Source: Epiperipatus broadwayi (Eukaryota; Onychophora; Udeonychophora; Euonychophora; Peripatidae). Taken from it: 64,000 nt of DNA. The stretch's first letter is position 1, and every line of letters starts with the position of its first letter. The position numbers and the translations under genes were made by a program. The DNA lies in assembly GCA_028023455.1 (NCBI GenBank), contig JAQFVV010006476.1:312001-376000 (forward strand). Direction: 5' to 3'. This document shows positions 35,805 through 46,734 of this stretch, piece after piece. The notes under the pieces were generated by a model, which was given only the letters and a program-made list of their open reading frames with translations, was not told where the DNA came from and did no database searches.

Positions 35805-38800
35805 CTAAGTCTTCCCATATTCTGCCCCATCCCATTTCCACAACATAATCTTTGTCAACTCTATGGCCTTTAAATCAAAATCCCCCTTATCTTTTCGCAA
35901 ACCCAGCATAAAAACTACTAACTCACTTTCTGTATTGTCATTTTGTTCATACCTATTCTCCCATAACTTCATTATCTGTACCCTTTCTGCTTTCAAGCAT
36001 TTACATTCAATCAACAGATGCCTAATATTTTCTATACCTTCCTTACACAATTTGCATGCTAAATCACCCATAGTTTTCCATTTACATGTATATTCTCTTG
36101 TTGCTAAAGATCCCGTTCAAGCCTTAAACAATAAACTACTTTCCTTACTATTATCATAAATTAACTCACTTCCAATATTCCGTTTACTTCTATATATATT
36201 TAAACTCTTCTTACCCTCCATACTACTTCTCCATCTCTCCAACTCCCTATCTTTTATTAATACTTCTATTCTTTTATCCCATTCCTTACCACTATAACAC
36301 TCAACAATCCTCCTAACACAATCATCCCACCTTTTATACAAGTATACCAATAAAAATTCTTTATCCAAATCTTTTGCATACCGCATTACCTTTCTCACCC
36401 ATCTTGTTACCTGCCCTTTACTAATAACCCAATTAAACACTATTTTGGCTATTCTTTTACTATCCATAAACTGCAACTTACCAAACATTTTCATTTTACT
36501 TTTTGCATCTCTCATATAGAAACTTGACCATCCCATTTCTCCTTGAATTGCCTCATTTGCTGTCCACATCTCTGCATCTAATGCATGTCTTCCTACTTCC
36601 CTTTATACTTTCTCTAAATAATCTAAAATCCTTTTACTAACACATAATGCATCATTACCATATGTTAACCCTGCTACTGCAACTCCCTTCCATACAATTC
36701 TAGCTACATCATATTTATTATATGAAAATACTGTTAGTTTCTTTACCAAACCTTTTCTTTTCTTTGCTTCATTTACCAATTTTTTCTCCCATTCAACCAA
36801 GCAATTTTCCTGATTACATAAGATGATTCCCAAATACCTACATCTATCCACCACACTTAACTTTATATCCCCCAATATAAAAACTACATCCTCTCTTTCC
36901 CCAGTATTAACCATCATTATATTTGATTTTTCTTCACTAAATTTAATCCCCATCTCTTTACCAACCCTTGCACATGTCCTCAACATAATATCCATATCTT
37001 CTCTTCTTTCTGCACATAAAAAGATATCATCTGCAAAAAAAAGACCCGACAAAGTATATACTCCGTGGCCACCTATTAATGGTATCTCTACCCCTCTTTC
37101 TAGTCTTTCTATTGCTTTTTCCATTTCACTCAAAAACAACAAAAACAAAATCGGTGACATAGGGCATCCTTGCCTTAATCCCAATCCATTTTTAACTTTA
37201 ACTGATTCTATATCCCCTAATTGGTAAGTATAATAATTATTTTCATATAATTTCTTAATAATATTTACTAAAGCTTCATCCATTCCCAAATTGGCTAATC
37301 TTACCCATAATCTATTTCTATTTACTCTATCATATGCTTTCTCTATATCTATAAAACTCATATATAATGATCTACCTGAATTCCTACTCATCTCCATAAG
37401 TTGTGTAACTACAAACAAACTATCTCCTATACGTCTATCTGACCTAAAACCTCCTTGCATTTCCCCCACTACATTATTCTCTTCCATCCATTTTACAACT
37501 CTTCCAGCTACCATATATGCAAAAACTTTATATAAAACTGATGTTACTGCTATTGGTCTATAATTATTTAACTTTCTATGATCCTTACCCTTTCCTTTAA
37601 ATAATAATCTTATTCTTGTATTACTCCAACTACCCGGAAAAACTGTCTTCTGCGCCATCTTATTAAAACATGATAATAACTTTGCTTTTGCTCTATGCCC
37701 TAAATTCATTACCATCTCTGCTGCCCATCCATCTAAACCTCTCGCCTTTCCACTTTTCAATCTCTTTCCTGCCTCATTCAATTCATTTTTTGTGAACCTA
37801 ATATTCCCACTACTAACTGCTTTCATGTTTTCTATCACTAATTCCTTCACATCTAACATCTTTTCTATATCCATTACATATCTATTTAAGATTTTCTGTA
37901 GCTCGCCTCTAGAGCTACATTCTATTCCCTCATCATCTATTAATACTATCTCTCTTTCCCCTACATTTCTCCTTTTAATGTAATTCCAAATTTTTTTACT
38001 CCCATCTCTTCCACTTTTATTAATATCCTCCAACAATTTATTATTTAACTTCATCCTCTCTCTATAATTATCCATTTTAGCTAGCTTCTTCTTTTCCAAG
38101 TACTTTCCCCATTTAGCATCAATATCATTTTTACTTTCTTTATTCTTAATAGCACACTTATATTCTCTGCATGCTTTTTTCCTCTCTTTTACACTTTTAC
38201 TAACTCTCATTTTTTTATTATTTTTATTCTTCTTCATATTCTCGACTAAAACCCTATTTGCCACTTTTTCTACTTCACCACACCAGTCCTTATACTCATC
38301 CCCAACCAACTGCTCCATGATTTCTTCAACTTTTATTTTATACTCTTCCAACTTATTCTTATCATTCACTCTCCATCCACATCTTTCACTATTATTTCTA
38401 CCTTTATTTCTATCCTCCATCACATTACTAACCATTTCTATTACAATAAAGTTATGATCACTATTACACACTCTCTCTTCATTATCAAACACCTTAATTT
38501 TTCGTATTTTATTCATTCCCTCTTTCTCTACCAATACATAATCTATTGTGTGAAATACATTATTCCTAGACCATGTGTATTGTCCATCATATACATTTGA
38601 TAAATTCCCAATGCTCAAATTTACTCTTTGACAAAATTCTTTCAAAAACTGACCATTCTTATTATCTACGTCATCAATTTCTTCAATATGCCCATTCATA
38701 TCCCCTATAACCATTATTCTCTTCCCCTTTTCTTTAAAACTCTGTATATCCTTAACTAGGCATCCATATATACTATTGTTCCACTCCATTACAGTTTGAC

Positions 38801-39341
38801 TATCTCCAGTGGCGATATATACTACAGCCACCATCCATTCTTGTCTACCCAACCTTATTTCAAACCACAAATGTTCTTGACATTTAACAGTATTTAAATT
38901 TTTTTCCGATATAACATCTATACCACCACCCCTTTTTTCTTTTCTGTTTATACCCTGCCATACTACCTCTTACAAAATAGGTTCTTCTTCTTCTCTTAGA
39001 TGAGTTTCCACTACTGCTAATACCTCAAGCCCTTCATTTTCAATTGCTTTATTTAATTCCAGCCATTTTTCTGGTCTCCTACCACCTTGCATATTCAAAA
39101 ACCCAATTTTAACAATTTCTTCTTTCCTAACTACTCTTTTATAAATTCTTTTGCTTCCTTCTTCTCCATTACGTTTATAACAAACTTTCTTACCACTAAT
39201 CTTACAAAACCATTCCCTCTCCACATCTATACTTATATCTAAATCAACAATCTTTTGCTTATTTCTTATATCCCCTCCATTCTTCTTCTTTTTGATAATA
39301 TTACAATTTAAAAGCCCAACCCCCTTTAAAGGTTTCCCGAA
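35805..39341 (-). pseudogene. LINE-A ORF2: endonuclease-reverse transcriptase
   Basis: One reading frame is open from 39341 to 35805 apart from three stops: TAA at 38972-38970, TAA at 36605-36603 and TGA at about 36119-36117. In order it has NMQGG and VVETHL (endonuclease Asn and Glu), GDMNGH and SDHNF (endonuclease), NNYRPIAVTSVLYKVF, SFIDIEKAYDRV (domain A Asp), GLRQGCPMSPILFLLF, FFADDIFLCAE (catalytic Asp pair), CRYLGIIL and the CCHC finger CKLCKEGIENIRHLLIECKC. Endonuclease nicking and target-primed reverse transcription are its expected activities. There is no ATG until NMQGG, so start depends on ORF1 (see the frameshift site). The nested copy at 19128 has Gln where this copy has the TGA. 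Confidence 0.95.
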
Positions 39342-40304
39342 TTATATTCTTTAAATATCAGACTCCCTAAAACTTCACTTCCTTGTTTTCCTAAGTGCAA
39401 ACCATCTTTACTATACAACTCCCTCTTTCCAATAAACCAATCCCATACATCCACAAACACAACATTATTTCTCTCACACAATTTTTTCACTCTCTCATTT
39501 ATAGAACATGCCCTATCTAATAAATGCCTCTTATCAAATCTTGGTAATAATCCCACTACTCCTACTCTTCCTTTAATCTCTCTCAAATTCCTAATCAATT
39601 CTACATATTCATCCATTACTTTCTCTGATGGCTCTAACAAATTATTAGTCCCTACCATTACATATACATCTCTACTACCTTGCTTTCTTACTTTATCTGT
39701 CACATCCCTAATTTTTGCTCCAGGCAAACATACTCTAACATACCTGCTTCTATTTTCTCTTGCAATTATATCCCCACATTCTCTTATTAGTGAATCTCCT
39801 ATCAATACTGCCTCATAATCTACTTTCTTTACTCCATCTTTAACCTTTTCTACCACCTTCTGAATTTCCTTATCCACTTCTACTCAATAATTCCTTTATC
39901 TCCCCACCCTTCATCTCTAACAATTTTAACTTTACTTCTACATCCTTCATTTCTTCCTCTATCTTACTTATTCTCTGTCTAACCATCTCCATTGCATTAC
40001 TATTTCCTTCACCCATATTTTCTGACACTCCACTAAAACCATACTCTGTCCTATCTTTCTTAACTACATTTTGCTCTCTCTCCTCTGACTTTCTCTCTAG
40101 ACTACCTACACTTAAAAACCACTTTCTCACCTCTTTAATCACATTTACACACTGACTACATATCCAGAAACCTGTTACATCCTTCCTATTCTTATTCAAA
40201 CATTTCAAATGATACACCTCAGCACACACTGTACACTCTACTACTGCTCGTCTAACTCCTTTTTGTCGATCGTATATACATTGTGCCACACAAATGGAAT
40301 CCAT
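39326..40304 (-). pseudogene. LINE-A ORF1: PHD finger, coiled coil, SGNH hydrolase
   Basis: The first ATG is at 40304-40302 (MDSICVAQC). Residues 1-55 form a PHD-type finger: Cys pairs, YHLKC and WICSQC. Residues about 100-140 are a charged coiled coil (IEEEMKDVEVKLKLLEMKGG). This frame stops at 39872-39870. The SGNH domain continues in another frame: VLIGDSLIR (block I, nucleophile Ser), VMVGTNNL (block III) and DGLHLGKQG (block V, Asp and His), ending at TAA 39328-39326. The second part has no ATG before VGTNN, so a one-base frameshift near 39877 is the likely explanation. PHD fingers bind histone tails and the esterase may act on lipids or be structural; both roles are family inference. 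Confidence 0.9.
39332..39338 (-). promoter_or_regulatory. putative -1 ribosomal frameshift heptamer GGGAAAC
   Basis: In the ORF1 frame the codons read TCG GGA AAC CTT TAA(stop), so G GGA AAC has the X XXY YYZ arrangement. Slipping back one base gives GGG AAA CCT TTA AAG GGG, which is exactly the ORF2 frame, open from 39341 on. ORF2 has no early ATG. No strong downstream pseudoknot is evident by eye; the CCTTTAAAGG palindrome and a G-rich GGGGGTTGGG run follow. Confidence 0.5.
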
Positions 40305-40318
40305 ATTCTTATTTTTCA

Positions 40319-40773
40319 AATCACCTATTCTACATTTGATTCTTCAAACACCCTTATACTGAAAAATAAAAAAAAACTTTTTTACTTTTTCCCAAGCTTG
40401 ATCAAACTACAACCACGTGTTTACTAACGTTAGGCCTTTTATCTCAAAATAAAAGCCAATTTTAAAATTTAAAAAACTCTCAGTAACAAATTTAACTAAA
40501 ACGAATTAAACTTACATACAATTTTTTATAAATACCTCTTTATAATACCTCACCTAGTCTTCAAACACACTTATACAGAAAAATAAAACTTTTTTACTTT
40601 TCCCAAACCTGATCAAAACTATACCCACGTGTCTTCTAATGTTAGGCCTCCCAAACAAACGTTACCTTTTTTCTCAAACCAAATACCTATTTTAAATTCA
40701 AAAAACCTTCAGTAACAAACTTAACTAAAACAAATTAAACTTAGATACAACTTTTTTATAAATATCCTTATAC
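40319..40773 (-). repeat. two ~230-bp repeats in the LINE-A 5' UTR
   Basis: The blocks TTTTTTATAAATA, AACGAATTAAACTTA-like, CACGTGT and CCTAACRTTAG occur twice in the same order (about 40319-40536 and 40541-40773), with indels. Each copy contains a CACGTG E-box. Upstream, CGCCATTTTA (minus, 40840-40831) resembles a YY1 site, as found in other LINE promoters. Tandem 5' UTR monomers act as promoters in some LINEs; here that is inference. Confidence 0.8.
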
Positions 40774-41239
40774 TATCACACATTCAACAGGAACAACTTT
40801 TTTTTTTTAAAAAAAAAAAAACTTCTAACCTAAAATGGCGAACGAAAATCTTTCAGACAGTTAAACACAAAAATTTTCAATCTTTCAAATAACTCACTCT
40901 CTCGATCACAATTTTACTCTCATTCACAATAATTGTTTTTTATCTGACTCCTCTCAAAAGATCAATCTTGCACGTAAAGAAAAACAGAACTAAAACAATT
41001 TTAAAAATATCCAAATTCAACTTAGCCCCGTTTGCTTCCAATGCCGTGACCTTCAGTATTGATTATCACTAAAATATAACCACTACTGCCACCTAATGTA
41101 AATATGAATAGAACTGGAATGTTCTACTGATTTTATATTGAAATCTACTGATTTAAATTTGTTTTTAAAAATAAGAGCCAGACTTAAAACACGACTTTGA
41201 ATATATTTACGCACAATCACAAAACATTGAAATACTTAC

Positions 41240-41475
41240 TGCTGGCCGACCCCCTACGTATCCTGTCAAACTCTTGTCCAAAGATATGATCTTCAGTCAT
41301 TTCTCCAAAGTTATTATCATCAAAAGGATTCCATTCTAAAATATCAGCTGATACAGGTCTTAATTGAGGTGTCTGAGGAGGAGAATGCATTGGTGTTGTA
41401 GATGCTGATTTAGATTTGGAATGGCCAGATTCCTGTGGTGCAAGAAGCTGATTTGCTGTCACATTTTGGTAGGCT
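41240..41475 (-). CDS. AAK1/Nak-like kinase, exon with NPF motif
   Basis: Acceptor AG at 41477-41476 and donor GTAAGT (41239-41234) bound 236 nt: 1 nt + 78 codons + 1 nt. It reads AYQNVTANQLLAPQE, then SKSKSASTTPMHSPP, then ILEWNPFDDNNFGEMTEDHI and FGQEFDRIRRGSAS. The order SKSxxTTP...WNPFDDxNF...TEDxxFGxEFD is the hallmark of the AAK1/BMP2K/Nak tail. NPF motifs bind EH domains of endocytic adaptors such as Eps15. The frame extends into the intron by chance for a few codons (KYFNVL). Ser/Thr-Pro sites suggest regulation by phosphorylation (inference). Confidence 0.97.
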
Positions 41476-41633
41476 CTTTAAAAAAAAAAAAAATTATTAT
41501 CCAAAAAGATTTAAATACATCAAGCATTAACACAATGATCTACTTGTTTTTTTTTTTTTTTTTACAAAATTATAAAATATGATAAGTAAATGCAATAAAA
41601 TAATTTACATAATAATTAAGTGAAATAACTAAT

Positions 41634-42017
41634 AAAGAGCTTTGCTAATTGTTCAACAAGCTTTGTGATAAATGCTAACCAAGAGAAAGCATTTAAAATC
41701 TCTATCAGAAACCACACCCAATCCCCTAACCAATGGTTTCATGCTTTGGCACTCCTCAGAGAGGCGCTAGGATTTGGTTGAAGATCTCTCAGCCCCCTAT
41801 AGCTATTTGAGATGGACAGCTTGGTTTGAAGACATTAAGTGTCTGAAAATCTCAGATTTTCTATTCAATGGCTAACTCTTAAATAAATGCTGGCTTTGGA
41901 TTGGTATTTTTAGATCTAGTGTCTGAAACTATGCTAGCGTCTCTGAGGAGTGCCAAAGCATGAAACCATTGGTCAGCATTTATCACAAAGCTTGTTAAGC
42001 AATTAGCAAAGCTCTTT
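41634..42017. mobile_element. foldback element FB-B, copy 1
   Basis: Arms of about 100 nt: GCTTTGCTAATTGTTCAACA, CAAGCTTTGTGATAAATGC and CCAATGGTTTCATGCTTTGG on the left, with inverses on the right (CCAAAGCATGAAACCATTGG then TTATCACAAAGCTTG). The unpaired middle carries GGCTTTGGATTGG and CTTGGTTTGAAGAC. A solo relative of the right end is at 61345-61465. Confidence 0.88.
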
Positions 42018-42356
42018 GTTTACATTTTATAAGCTTAAAAAAAGAAATGGGGTAATGTAATATATAATTGAACAATTTATTATATAAAAAGTAATAAATT
42101 TTATTAATCTGCATGGATAATTAATTGGCAAAACTAACTGAAATTACAAATTACATTCTAAAACCTTTTACCATTTCTGAAAAAAAAAAAATTTCTGTAA
42201 GAATAATGAAAGGTATTAAAATGTAGTTTCCAAGTTCAGTTAGTTTAGTTAATTATCATGCAGACTGATAAAATTGATTATTTTTATACAAAACTTAGAA
42301 TTTTCCTACAGAATTGCACAATTATGTATCACTTTAATATAATAGGCAGTTACAAT

Positions 42357-42735
42357 TGTTAAAACTCTCTCCATACAGTAGTGCCACTTTAAGCAAGACT
42401 GACTAATCAATGGATGCCAGAAGGCTTGTGCATAAAATCCCTATCTAGTGCCTACTCATCCAATATCCCCAAAACTAGTTTCTGGCTTATGGCCTTCGTC
42501 AGCGAGGAGCCTTGGATCTGAGAGCACTGCACCTAGATCTTAAGATCTAATGCAATCCTCCAGAAGCCACCTTTTAACTCTACATAACTACTAAACTATG
42601 AGAATAAAATTGAAAACATATATTTTCAATCTAAGCTCAGTAGCTCAAATAGTCATATGGCTTCTGGCATCCATTGATTACTCTGTCTTGATTAGAGTGG
42701 CACTACTGTATGGAGAGTTTTGCCTATTTTAACAA
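42357..42735. mobile_element. foldback element FB-A, copy 3
   Basis: Starts CTCTCCATACAGTAGTGCC, ends CACTACTGTATGGAGAGTT. It contains the AAACTAGTTTCTGGCTTATG arm but has lost most of the right arm, since the TCATATGGCTTCTGGCATCC junction joins the middle directly to the end. About 360 bp. Confidence 0.85.
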
Positions 42736-43245
42736 CAGTTATGAGCAAGCATGGAAGATAGTGATCATGTGATGTTTTAAGGTTTAATACCAATCCTGCC
42801 TTATAGGAAGGAAGGTGGTGGCTATGGTTGTAAAAGAGCCAGACACCAAAATGTATGGGTGCTGAACTGAGTTCAAATCCATATGACTATTTGGCCTAGT
42901 GAGCTTAGATTGAAAATATCTGTGTGTTTTCAATTTTATTCTCATAGTTTAGTAGTTATGTAGAGTTAAAAGATGGCTGCTGGAGGGCTGCATTAGATCC
43001 TAAGATCTAGGTGCAGTGCTCTCAGATCCAAGGCTCCTCACTGACAAAGGCCTGCAGCCAGAAACTAGTTTGGGGATATTGGATGAGTAGGCACTAGATA
43101 GGGATTTTATGCACAAGCCTTCTGGCATCCATTAATTACTGTCTTGCTTAGAGTGGCACTACTGTATGGAGAGAGTTTTGCCTATTTTAACAACAGTTAT
43201 GAGCAAGCATGGAAGATAGTGATCATGTGATGTTTTAAGATTTAA
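42736..43245. mobile_element. foldback element FB-A, copy 4 (right half)
   Basis: The sequence AACAACAGTTATGAGCAAGC followed by ATCATGTGATGTTTTAAG occurs at both ends (about 42733 and 43190), so copies 3 and 4 share an end unit. The block TCCTAAGATCTAGGTGCAGTG and the inverse CTACTGTATGGAG end are present; the left arm is missing. Copies 3 and 4 probably arose by tandem insertion or unequal exchange. Confidence 0.75.
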
Positions 43246-43394
43246 TAATAAACAGTTCTTGGCACATAATGTGACATAATATCAAAGTAAAACTGACAAT
43301 GAACCAGCTGCATAAAATGTTTATAATAAAAGTAAGTTAATTGATGTCAAAAAAATATATAATAGCACCCCCCGCCCCGCAACAATCTGATTTT

Positions 43395-43690
43395 TCTTCT
43401 TCTCACGTCTATGCCACCTTCTGTAAGCTTTAATATCAAATAGATACTAGTTGTCCTATCAAATTTTCCCAGACTACTTTCAAGCTTACAGCTTTATAAG
43501 TGAAATGGATAACAGTTACAAGCTTGAAACTAGTCTAGGATATTGGATAAGACAATATTGGATAGCGATTTATTAGGCATTACCATTTAACAACTATTAG
43601 TTATTAGAGCTTACACGTGGCATAGAGGTAGGGGAAAAAAGTATGCTGTAGAAGCAAACTAAGCGGAAGTCATGTGATAAGTCGTGTTAT
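43395..43690. mobile_element. foldback element FB-C
   Basis: The left CTATGCCACCTTCTGTAAGC pairs with the right GCTTACACGTGGCATAG, and inner blocks CCCAGACTACTTTCAAGCTT and AAGCTTGAAACTAGTCTAGG are inverted. The GACTAGTTTC core is shared with FB-A. The outer right end carries AAGCGGAAGTCATGTGAT (about 43660-43678), found again at about 44190-44207. Confidence 0.75.
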
Positions 43691-43734
43691 TTTTATTGGT
43701 TTTTATATTAATTCTGGCCACAAGATGATGGTAC

Positions 43735-44210
43735 TTATGTCATTGAAAAATGAAGAACACGATAATATATAGATAGCTTTCAAACCTATAAAACTACACA
43801 AACAACTTGATCTAGATTGAAAACATTCATGTTTTTCAATTTGTAGTGCAGCTTGATAGTTAAAAAAAGATAAATAATGGCTACTATCCTAAAGGTCCAA
43901 TGGCACTATTCTTGGGAATATTGGATAGGATAACACTGGATAGAGATTTACTAAGCACTATCATTTGGCATCTATTATTTCCCCCTCTTTTCTTCCATAG
44001 TGTAAGCTTGTGGTTAAAACACATGTAGAGGTCTCTACTATCGTATTTTTACACACATATTATTGAGGTTATAGCCTCAGTAAATATTACTTACTGAGGT
44101 TATAGCCTCAGTAAATATTACTTACTGACTATAGGTAACATATAGGGTGAAGAAAACCGTATGCTGCCAGAATAGCAATGAATAAGCGGAAGTCATGTAA
44201 TTCTTCTTAT
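43735..44210. mobile_element. FB-C-related composite repeat
   Basis: Contains a second GGAATATTGGATAGGATAAC arm (about 43915), the interspersed repeat shared with 17625-17730 (43985-44090), and the terminal GCGGAAGTCATGTAAT box. Boundaries are uncertain because several elements overlap. Confidence 0.55.
44064..44125. repeat. two tandem 31-bp repeats
   Basis: TGAGGTTATAGCCTCAGTAA... is repeated exactly at 44064-44094 and 44095-44125. Each unit contains the near-palindrome TGAGGTTATAGCCTCA. Confidence 0.92.
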
Positions 44211-44360
44211 TCACAGAAAATTTTCTTTGAATTTTTGTCTAATCATCATTCAACTTTATAATATAACACTTGAGAATGTTTTTAGCAAAATCTCCAAAAT
44301 GCAAACTATGTTTTCTAGCTTTTTTTGCAAAAATAAATAAATAACTAAATTACTATAATA

Positions 44361-46064
44361 GATGCGATGCACTATGGTTTCTGCTTTCTTGGAGTCAGGA
44401 ATCTCTTAGCCACTATCCCCACTGTTAGCCATCTTATCTTCCCTTCCCACCCTAAGTTTTTCCCATATTCTTCTCTATCTTGTTTCATCTCATCTTTGTC
44501 CACTCTACAGCCTTTATATCTAAATCTCCCTTATCTTTTTCCAAACCCAACATAAAAAACAAGAACCCACTTTCTGTATAATCATTTTGTTTATATTTAT
44601 TCTCCCACAATTTCATAATTTGTACCCTTTCTGTTTGTAAGCATTTACATTCAATTGACAGATGCCTAATATTTTTAATGCCTTCCTTACATAACATGCA
44701 GACTAAATCATCCACATTGCTCCATTTATGTGTATATTCACATGTTGCCAACAATCCTGTTTGAGCCTTAAACCACAAACTACTTTTCTTACTATTATCA
44801 TAAATTTATTCACACCCAATATTCTATTTACTTCTATATACATTTAACTCTTTTACTATCCACACTAGTTCTCCATTTCCCTATTTTTTATTAATGCATC
44901 TATTCTTCTATCCCATTTCTTGACACTATAACACTTAACAATTTTCCTAACACAATTATCCCATAAAGTCTTTATCCAAATCTTCTGAATACAGTACTAC
45001 CTTTTTCTCACCCATCTTGTTGCCTGTCCTTTAGTCATAACTCAATTAAATATTATTTTGGCTATTCTCTTATTATTCATAAATTGCTATTTACTGAAAA
45101 TTTTCATTTTGCATCTCTCATATAAAAACATTTCTCCTTTGCCGTACCCACATCTGCATGTCTTCCTACTTCTCTTTATACTTTTTCAAAGTAATCTAAC
45201 ACACTTTACTAATACATACCACATCATTATCATAAGTTAAACCTGCTACTCCCATACAATTCTTGCTACACCATATTTATTATATGAAAACACTGTTAAT
45301 TTCTTTATCAGTCCCTTTCTTTTCTTCGCTTCTTTTATCAATTTTTTCTTCCATTCATCCAAGCAATTTTTAAGATTACTTAAGATGATTCCCAAATAGT
45401 TATACCTATTTACCACATTTAACTTTATATCCCCCAATAAAAATTCTTTTTCTTCTCTTTCCCCAGCATTTATCATCATTACTTTTGCTTTTTCTTCACT
45501 AAATTTAATCTCCATCTCTTTATCCATTCTTGTGCACGTCCTTCAGCAAAACTTCCATATCTTCCCTACTTTCTGTACACAAAATACCATCAGCAAATAA
45601 AAGACCTGATAATATATACGCTCCCTTGCCATCTATTAATGGTATCTCTATCCTTCTTCCTAGTCTTTCTATTGCTCTCTCCATTTCTCTCAAATATAAC
45701 AAAAATAAAATATGTGACATAGCGCATTCTTGCCTTAGACCCACCTCACCTTTTAGCTCTGATTCTATATTTCCTAATTGATGCACATAGTAATTATTTT
45801 CATACAATCTCTTAGTAGGATAGACTAAAGCTCCATTCATTCCCAAATTTAATAAAATTATCCATAATCTATTTCTATTTACTCTTATCATATGCCTTCT
45901 CTATATCTATAAAGACCATATATAACTGTCTACCTGTATTTCTACTCATATTCATAAGTTGTGTGACTACCAATAAACTATTTCCTATTATGCTTATTTG
46001 CTCTAAAACCTCCTTGTATTTCTCCCACTATATTATTTTCTTCCATCCATTTTTCCACACTTCC
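44361..46064 (-). mobile_element. CR1/L2-like LINE, 5'-truncated decayed copy
   Basis: Minus-strand relative of LINE-A ORF2, beginning in the reverse transcriptase at the MEENN part. Fragments: VNRNRLWIILLNLGMN, VGLRQECAMSHILFLLYL, FADGILCTES (second catalytic Asp changed to Gly), CCHC finger CMLCKEGIKNIRHLSIECKC (about 44704-44640) and the tail GCATCGCATC at 44370-44361. Three main frames (45891-45520, 45527-45246, 44778-44485) are joined by frameshifts. The 5' end falls exactly at an FB-A element. Confidence 0.93.
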
Positions 46065-46515
46065 AACTCTCCATACAGTAGTGCCATCTAGGGCAAGCTA
46101 TAGTAATCAATAGATGCCAGAAAGATTGTGCATTTAAATCCCTATCTAGTGCCAATTCATCCAATATCCTCAGACTAGTTTCTAGCTTATGACTGCCATC
46201 AGTTAGGAAATCTGAGAACTATGCATGTAGACCTTAGGATCTAATGCATCTGTCCAGCAATTATTTGGGATTGAAAAGATTATTGTATTTTCAGTTTGGG
46301 TTCATTGCTTTGCAGTTGGAAGAATTGGTAAAACGTAGTTGCTGGACAAATGCATTAGATCCTAAGATCTAGATACATTTTCTTCCAGACCCAGGTTCCA
46401 TCCTCATAATGAGACATAACCTAGAAACTAATCTGGGGATATTGTATAAGGAGGCATTAGAGAGTGATTTAAATGCACAATCAATCTTTTTAGCATCTAA
46501 TGATTATAACAGCTT
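46065..46515. mobile_element. foldback element FB-A, copy 5
   Basis: Starts AACTCTCCATACAGTAGTGC immediately upstream (in LINE sense) of the truncated LINE at 46064. Both arms are present (CAGACTAGTTTCTAGCTTATG and CTAGAAACTAATCTGGGG) but diverged, and the right end stops at the GCTTGCACAA block. Confidence 0.82.
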
Positions 46516-46734
46516 GCACAAGAATAAAAAATTGATCTAACGACTTAAGAAAATTATTATGAAAAACTGTTTAAAAATAGAACTTTTTTTTTTTTAAAAA
46601 AAAAAGATAATATTCAAGTGTGCTTATACATATTTATAATACTATTCGATCCATTGAAATATTATGGTTAAAAATATTTAACCTTAATTCAGAGCAAAAA
46701 AAAAAAATGGACTTAATTTCTATAGTACTATGAT

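Larger units (their letters stand above)
35702..41050 (-). mobile_element. LINE-A: near full-length CR1/L2-like non-LTR retrotransposon
   Basis: About 5.3 kb read on the minus strand: a 5' UTR with two ~230-bp repeats, ORF1 (PHD finger, coiled coil, SGNH hydrolase), ORF2 (AP endonuclease, reverse transcriptase, C-terminal CCHC finger), a short 3' UTR and a CATCACATCACAT tail without poly(A). PHD plus esterase in ORF1 and a short repeated 3' tail are known for the CR1/L2 group of the Jockey superfamily. The 5' end is estimated (no target duplication located). Three stops in ORF2 and one frameshift in ORF1 make this copy inactive as read, but it is by far the youngest-looking LINE here. Confidence 0.93.

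Noticed and set aside
36823-37983. Plus-strand frames opposite LINE-A
   Set aside because: Shadows of ORF2; low-complexity Ser/Thr/Ile/Asn translation with no motifs.
39326-39877. Independent SGNH hydrolase gene starting at GTG
   Set aside because: No ATG precedes the active-site Ser block, it overlaps the PHD frame, and it sits between the LINE 5' UTR and ORF2.
41217-41462. Stand-alone 81-codon gene
   Set aside because: It begins without ATG and its end (KYFNVL) reads through a GTAAGT donor; it is one exon of the kinase gene.
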